Source: Nitrospirota bacterium (lineage in GTDB: Bacteria; Nitrospirota; Thermodesulfovibrionia; Thermodesulfovibrionales; UBA6898). Taken from it: 64,000 nt of DNA. This document shows, in pieces, positions 59,099-64,000 of the stretch. Each line of letters opens with the position of its first letter. The first letter of the stretch is position 1. Below the pieces are notes generated by a model. It saw nothing but the letters and a program-made list of their open reading frames with translations. It did no database searches and was not told the origin of the DNA. A program made the translations under genes and the position numbers. Location of the stretch: the NCBI GenBank assembly GCA_016235245.1, contig JACRLO010000018.1, positions 1-64,000 on the forward strand, in the 5' to 3' direction.

Positions 59099-61131
59099 AG
59101 AACTTCCGGTTCCCGCTTTTTATTTCCCTTATCATTATTTTCATTATTTCGGTATTCTCCATAGAATTCCATTATATGGGGCTCAAAGATGTTCCTGCCC
59201 TTACAAAAGTCCTTCTTTTCGCCCTTTTAAACCTCAACCTTGTTGCACTTCTGACGCTGATGTTCTTTGTCGGGAAAAGCCTGATCAGACTCTATTTTGA
59301 ACGCAAACAGAAGGTGCTTGGATACAAGCTTAAGACGCGCTTTGTCGTGGTCCTTGTTATCATGACACTGATTCCCTCGGCTTTTCTCTTTATCGTTTCC
59401 AGCGGTGTTGTGACGAACTACCTGGACCGATGGTTTGATCCCCAGATAAAGCAGCCCCTCGACCTCGCTATCGAAGTTGCCAAGTCTGCTTATGAGATGC
59501 AGCGACAGCAGACTCTTGTTTTTGCAAAAGCTGCCGCTTCTGGCCAGAGCCTGCCGGCAGGGATGAAAGCCTACACGCTGCATGCAATTCCTGACAATGC
59601 ATCAGAGATCATAAAGGCCGGGTTTGAGGGCAAAGAAGATGTGGAGGTCATTTCTGCTGCAGAAGGTGACATAGTCCGTGCCGTCGTGCCGAGGAACAGA
59701 CTGAAACCTCAGGAAGGCATTATGGTCGTAGAATCGATCATGGACAGAAACATCAGCAAAAATGCAGAGGCACTCCAGACAGCATACAAGAATTATCTCA
59801 CGCTTGAGTCCTGGAAAATGCCGATCAAGACGAATTATCTCCTGATACTCGGTTTCTCCACCCTGCTGATGGTCTTTATGGCGCTCTGGATAGCGCTCAG
59901 AATTTCGCGCGGAATTACAGACCCTATCCAGGCCCTTGCACAGGCAACTGCAGAGGTTGCAAAAGGCAATCTCGATATGTCAGTCAATATCGAACGGGAT
60001 GACGAGATCGGCCTTCTGGTGAGTTCCTTCAATAACATGGTCCGGGAGTTGAAGGAAAACAAAGAGTCTCTCCAGCATGCATCCCAGGTATCGGACAGAC
60101 GCAGGCTTGTTATCGAGAAGATCCTTGAAAACGTGAACTCAGGCGTTATATCCCTGGATGCTGAGGGCAATATCCTTATCATCAATAATGCAGCCTGCAA
60201 AATACTGAGCATCGCCCCGGCTGATGTAATTAATAGAAAGTATGATGCACTCCTTTCACTCATAGACTCTGATGAACTGAGAGAAACGGTTAAAGGCATC
60301 ATTATCAGAGATTTTAAGGGTGTCGAAAAAGAGATCAGGATCATGGCGGGAGAGAAGCGCATCCTGCTCAGACTCTTTATCACAAGTCTGAGGGATGCCG
60401 AGAATTTCATGGGAACGCTGGTCGTCTTTGATGACCTGACCGAGATTACCAGGGCGCAGAGGGCGATCGCCTGGCAGGAGGTGGCCAGAAGGATAGCACA
60501 TGAGATCAAGAATCCTCTGACCCCTATAAAGCTGTCGACTGACCATATGGTGAAGAAGTGGCAGAACAATGATGAGGATTTCGGCAAGGTCTTCGAGAGG
60601 TCCACAAAAACGATTATCAGGGAAGTGGAGAGCCTTAAGAGGCTGGTCGACGAATTTTCCCGCTTTGGCAAAATGCCCGAGATCCGCAAGGCCCCTGCGC
60701 TGCTCTCTTCGATCATTGAGAGCGTGATCAACTTGTACAAGGACTACAAAGGCATTGAGATGCGTCTTTCCCTGCAAGGCAGTGAAGGGCTCATTGAGCT
60801 TGACGCTGAGCAGTTCAAAAGGGTCATCATCAATATCGTAAATAATGCCATTCAGGCAATGCAGAATCAGGGACAGATTGATATAATGATACACCAGGAT
60901 GTCCTTTCTAACCGGGTGTATGTAGATATCGCCGACAACGGACCTGGAATTCGTGAAGAAGACAGGGAGAAGCTTTTCCTGCCCTATTTCTCGACCAGGA
61001 AGGACGGCACAGGACTTGGTCTTGCGATTGCCAGCAGGGTCGTGACTGAGCACAGAGGGTATATCAGGGTCCGAGACAATAAACCACACGGGACCATTTT
61101 CAGCATAGAACTGCCGATAAAGGAAGGCTAA
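59095..61131 (+). CDS. ntrY: NtrY-type sensor histidine kinase
   Basis: A 678-residue membrane kinase. Three or four N-terminal membrane segments (about 5-100, and near 245-268) flank an extracytoplasmic domain; then HAMP (ISRGITDPIQALAQATAEVA), PAS (ILENVNSGVISLDAEGNILI), HisKA with phospho-His in RRIAHEIKNPLTPI, and the ATPase with NIVNNAIQAM and GTGLGLAIASRVV. The RIAHEIKNPLTPIKLS box is the NtrB/NtrY class. It works with NtrX, whose gene starts at the next base. NtrYX affect nitrogen, redox and envelope responses. Confidence 0.93.
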   Translation: MKNFRFPLFISLIIIFIISVFSIEFHYMGLKDVPALTKVLLFALLNLNLVALLTLMFFVGKSLIRLYFERKQKVLGYKLKTRFVVVLVIMTLIPSAFLFIVSSGVVTNYLDRWFDPQIKQPLDLAIEVAKSAYEMQRQQTLVFAKAAASGQSLPAGMKAYTLHAIPDNASEIIKAGFEGKEDVEVISAAEGDIVRAVVPRNRLKPQEGIMVVESIMDRNISKNAEALQTAYKNYLTLESWKMPIKTNYLLILGFSTLLMVFMALWIALRISRGITDPIQALAQATAEVAKGNLDMSVNIERDDEIGLLVSSFNNMVRELKENKESLQHASQVSDRRRLVIEKILENVNSGVISLDAEGNILIINNAACKILSIAPADVINRKYDALLSLIDSDELRETVKGIIIRDFKGVEKEIRIMAGEKRILLRLFITSLRDAENFMGTLVVFDDLTEITRAQRAIAWQEVARRIAHEIKNPLTPIKLSTDHMVKKWQNNDEDFGKVFERSTKTIIREVESLKRLVDEFSRFGKMPEIRKAPALLSSIIESVINLYKDYKGIEMRLSLQGSEGLIELDAEQFKRVIINIVNNAIQAMQNQGQIDIMIHQDVLSNRVYVDIADNGPGIREEDREKLFLPYFSTRKDGTGLGLAIASRVVTEHRGYIRVRDNKPHGTIFSIELPIKEG

Positions 61132-62472
61132 ATGGCAAAAGCTCTTGTATTAATTGTCGATGACGAAGAGGGCATACGGGAAAGCCTGTCCCAGATCATT
61201 GAGGATGACTATGAAACCGTTACAGCGTCCTCAGGCGAGGAAGCGGTCAGGATTGCAAAGGAGACGTCACCTGACCTTGTGCTGTTAGACATCTGGATGG
61301 ACGGCATGGACGGCATCCAGACACTGCAGGAACTCAAAGAGGCACATCCTGACCTCCCCGTTATTATGAGCTCGGGTCATGCAAATATAGAAAATGCGAT
61401 CAAGGCAACACGGATGGGCGCCTATGATCTCCTCGAAAAGCCCCTCTCTCTCGAGAAGGTCCTTCTTACGGTACAGCGGGCTCTTGAAAAGAAAAACCTT
61501 GAGATCGAAAACAGGGCGCTCAAGGAAAACTATTCAAGGCAATGGAGGCTTATCGGGAATTCTGCAAAAATAAAGCAGGTGATTGAGCAGGTACAGATGG
61601 CGGGTGCCAGCAATGGCAGGGTGCTCATATTGGGAGAAAGCGGCTCAGGCAAGGAACTTGTTGCACATCTTCTGCATCAGAACAGCCCCCGTCATGGCGG
61701 CCCCTTTGTCGAGGTTAACTGCGCTGCCATTCCTCAGGAACTGATCGAAAGCGAACTCTTCGGCCACGAAAAGGGATCCTTTACCGGAGCGTTTGAGCGA
61801 AAACAGGGAAAATTCGAACTTGCCGACAAAGGTGCGCTCTTCCTTGACGAAATTGGTGACATGTCGCTCCAGACGCAGGCAAAGGTCCTCAGGGTGATCG
61901 AGACGCAGGAGTTCCAGCGCGTCGGCGGCAGCAAGAACATCAAAGTTGATGTGAGGATCATCTCAGCGACGAACAAGGATCTCGCGGAAGAGGTAAAAAA
62001 AGGTGCATTCAGGGAAGATCTTTTTTTCCGGCTTAACGTGATCCCGATCAGGGTACCTGGACTCAGGGAGCGTTCAGAGGATATCCCTGCACTGGTGGAT
62101 CATTTTCTAAATCTCTTTGCTGCCGAGTATGGACAGCAGAAAAAGGAGGTCTCTCCTGAAGCAATCAAGACTCTCCAGAATTATACCTGGCCCGGCAATA
62201 TCCGCGAGCTGAAGAATGTGCTTGAGAGGCTGGTGATCATGACCCCGTCAAGGATTATCAGCAAGGTGGATCTTATCGCGGCAGGCTCTCCCCGTTCCGA
62301 TTACTTGTCATTATCCGCGCTGAAAGATGCCCGGGAGGCTTTTGAGAAGGACTTTATTATCAAAAAACTTGAAGAAAATTCCTGGAATGTTTCAAAGACG
62401 GCAGAACTGCTTGACATTGAACGGAGCAACCTTCACCGAAAGATCAAGGCCTACGACATCAAGATGCCTTAG
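61132..62472 (+). CDS. ntrX: NtrX-type sigma-54 response regulator
   Basis: A 446-residue response regulator: an intact receiver (IVDDEEG, phospho-Asp in LVLLDIWMDGMDG, Lys in LEKPLSL), AAA+ domain with GESGSGKE, GSFTGA (Ser for Ala as in the activator at 4.0 kb), FLDEIGDMS and YTWPGNIRELKNV, and a Fis-type helix-turn-helix (VSKTAELLDIERSNLHRKIK). It is expected to be phosphorylated by NtrY. Directly adjacent to ntrY with no gap. Confidence 0.94.
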   Translation: MAKALVLIVDDEEGIRESLSQIIEDDYETVTASSGEEAVRIAKETSPDLVLLDIWMDGMDGIQTLQELKEAHPDLPVIMSSGHANIENAIKATRMGAYDLLEKPLSLEKVLLTVQRALEKKNLEIENRALKENYSRQWRLIGNSAKIKQVIEQVQMAGASNGRVLILGESGSGKELVAHLLHQNSPRHGGPFVEVNCAAIPQELIESELFGHEKGSFTGAFERKQGKFELADKGALFLDEIGDMSLQTQAKVLRVIETQEFQRVGGSKNIKVDVRIISATNKDLAEEVKKGAFREDLFFRLNVIPIRVPGLRERSEDIPALVDHFLNLFAAEYGQQKKEVSPEAIKTLQNYTWPGNIRELKNVLERLVIMTPSRIISKVDLIAAGSPRSDYLSLSALKDAREAFEKDFIIKKLEENSWNVSKTAELLDIERSNLHRKIKAYDIKMP

Positions 62473-62489
62473 GCCGGTTCATTTCAGCC

Positions 62490-63899
62490 TTATTCCCCTA
62501 TCTGGTGTATTTTCATGAAATTTGTCTTTGCCTGTGTAGACAGAGGCGAGCCTGAGATGATAACAATGTGATCTCCCTTCTTTGCAATCTTCTCGGAAAG
62601 AAGTGATTTTTCCACTTCACGAAGCATCTGGTCCGTACCCTGGAGCGGCCTCATATAATGAGGAACAACACCCCAGCAGAGCGAAAGTCTGGTGAGTATA
62701 GACCGGTCAGGAGTAAAGGCGATGATCGGCAGCTTCGGTCTGAATTTGGAGACGAGTCGCGCGGTAAACCCTGACTGCGTAAATGCCACAAGCACCTTTG
62801 CCCCTATGTCTTCAGCTGCCATACATGCAGCCTCAGCAAGGGCTTCGGCATAGGAGTTCCCCCTTTCATAACACGAGGCTACTGCGGCGGTCTGTTCCGT
62901 AAAGGTGATGATCCTGTTCATCATGACGAACGCCTCAAGCGGATAAGCGCCGGCTGAGGTCTCTACAGAGAGCATCAAGGCATCCGTCCCGTCGAGTACT
63001 GCGTTAGCGACATCGGTTGTCTCGGCACGGGTAGGCCTCAGGTGTTCCTTCATTGATTCAAGCATCTGAGTTGCCGTGATCACCAGCTTTCCCTTATTGT
63101 TCGCCCTCTTGATAAGGTCTTTCTGTATAAGCGGCACCCGCTCGGGAAATACTTCAACGCCAAGATCCCCCCTGGCGATCATAATGCCGTCAGCCGCATT
63201 GAGAATTGCCTCGATATTCTCAAGGGCCTCAGGTTTTTCGATCTTGGCTATGATCGGTATGCTCTTCCCCTTTTTTTTCATCCAGTTTCTGATCTGGCGG
63301 ATATCTTCTGCCTGCCGGACAAAGGAGACCGCAATATAATCCAGATCCATGCTGAGGCCAAAGGCAAGGTCTCTCTTATCTTTTTCAGTAAAAGACTCCA
63401 TGGTTATCTTCATGCCGGGAAGATTGACGCCTTTTCTGTCTTTAAGTATTCCCCCTTCGATAACCTTTGTCGTAAGAGACGTGTTCGATTTCATTTCTAC
63501 TCTCAGCTGGATCAGCCCGTCATCGAGCAGTATTCTGTCACCCGCCTTTGCGTCGGACAGAAGATGCGGATACGATACAAAGATACTTCTTTCATCGCCT
63601 TCACCTTCGCCCGGGAATATTGACAGGCTTGACCCTTTCTTTAATTCTACGCCGCCATTTTTCATCAGCCCTACACGGATCTTGATGCCCTGCAGGTCCT
63701 GGAGAATTGCGACCGATTTGCGGTATTTTTTTGCAAGCTGCCTGACCTGTTTTATGGTTTTGCGGTGAAACGCATAATCCCCATGAGAAAAATTCAGCCT
63801 CGCCACGTCCATGCCCTCGCGGACAAGAGCAGACAGCACCTGCGGTTTGACTGATGCCGGTCCCATCGTGCAGACGATCTTTGCTCTCTTCTGTTTCAT
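62490..63899 (-). CDS. pyk: Pyruvate kinase
   Basis: Converts PEP and ADP to pyruvate and ATP. The 469-residue product has KIVCTMGPAS at the N terminus, the active-site signature IPIIAKIEKPEALENI, GIMIARGDLGVEVF and ATQMLESM, and the C-terminal domain VLVAFTQSGFTARLVSKFRP. RBS AAAGG lies before the ATG at 63899. It is convergent with ntrX, only 17 bases apart. The 100 bases beyond its start contain no further gene I can support. Confidence 0.96.
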   Translation of the reverse strand: MKQKRAKIVCTMGPASVKPQVLSALVREGMDVARLNFSHGDYAFHRKTIKQVRQLAKKYRKSVAILQDLQGIKIRVGLMKNGGVELKKGSSLSIFPGEGEGDERSIFVSYPHLLSDAKAGDRILLDDGLIQLRVEMKSNTSLTTKVIEGGILKDRKGVNLPGMKITMESFTEKDKRDLAFGLSMDLDYIAVSFVRQAEDIRQIRNWMKKKGKSIPIIAKIEKPEALENIEAILNAADGIMIARGDLGVEVFPERVPLIQKDLIKRANNKGKLVITATQMLESMKEHLRPTRAETTDVANAVLDGTDALMLSVETSAGAYPLEAFVMMNRIITFTEQTAAVASCYERGNSYAEALAEAACMAAEDIGAKVLVAFTQSGFTARLVSKFRPKLPIIAFTPDRSILTRLSLCWGVVPHYMRPLQGTDQMLREVEKSLLSEKIAKKGDHIVIISGSPLSTQAKTNFMKIHQIGE

Positions 63900-64000
63900 T
63901 GGATTGCCTTTCCCTTGCCTGATAAAAGATCGCTGTGCGCCGACAGGTTAATGCAATTTTTGTCCCATATAAAATGCTCTTTCCAATTCTCGCCGCGGTC

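Overview
The window looks like a chromosomal segment of a Gram-negative, anaerobic or microaerophilic, nitrogen-fixing bacterium. The mix of genes (molybdenum nitrogenase, NtrY/NtrX, a multihaem lipoprotein cytochrome, CcdA, two-subunit Fe-S fumarase, LptE, a secretin system, hybrid kinases with a conserved KMEVIGQLAGGVAHDFNNIL-type box) is what I would expect from Nitrospirota or a related 'deltaproteobacterial' lineage. That placement is inference from gene content, not from a marker phylogeny. There is no rRNA, tRNA or CRISPR array that I can see.

Layout. 1-1.5 kb: the start of a nifHD operon (minus strand) with a sigma-54 promoter and a NifA-type upstream site. 1.5-6.3 kb: nitroreductase, RsmE, a PHP phosphoesterase, an unknown protein, an NtrC-like sigma-54 activator with a degenerate receiver, and an M28 peptidase. 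6.3-11.2 kb: a membrane hybrid kinase and a stress pair (DegP-type protease and a double alpha-crystallin Hsp20 under a CIRCE operator). 11.3-17.2 kb: an endonuclease Q homologue ending in a clamp-binding-like peptide, a secreted dienelactone-hydrolase-like protein with a flavodoxin-fold reductase, then a MATE exporter co-oriented with a cysteinyl-tRNA-synthetase-like protein that lacks two of four zinc ligands and the anticodon domain, and a tetrahaem lipoprotein. 17.3-17.5 kb: a probable stand-alone small RNA. 17.5-24.7 kb: ferredoxin with a deoxyhypusine-synthase-fold protein, rpsT, the leuS-lptE-holA operon, and MOSC-mogA-ccdA. 24.7-27.7 kb: metK and a GC-rich ahcY behind a SAH riboswitch; ahcY carries a frameshifting deletion near its 3' end. 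27.9-35.5 kb: sensor proteins, an NDUFA9-like epimerase, two-subunit fumarase, a SufR-like regulator and a BioF-type enzyme. 35.7-43.5 kb: a seven-gene type IV pilus/type II secretion-like operon with a PilM-PilN fusion. 43.5-50.4 kb: a 26-codon lysine-rich gene, zinc-ribbon proteins, an ion exchanger with UspA, HU, PrmA, a DMT transporter and EttA. 50.4-56.9 kb: eight minus-strand genes, mostly for exported proteins of unknown function, between an IS3-family remnant and an IS200/IS605-family remnant. 57-64 kb: hisI-hisE-HIT, a DUF355 (adenosine-specific kinase-like) protein, DUF4390-ntrY-ntrX and pyruvate kinase.

Themes that cut across genes: (i) several genes without a ribosome-binding site have a TATAAT-like box only 5-13 bases before the start codon, suggesting leaderless or near-leaderless mRNAs; (ii) short tandem nano-repeats occur between genes and also, in frame, inside leuS and bioF; (iii) the most unusual gene products are the CysRS-like protein coupled to a MATE exporter, the deoxyhypusine-synthase-fold protein coupled to a ferredoxin, and the exported-protein block at 50.6-56.5 kb.
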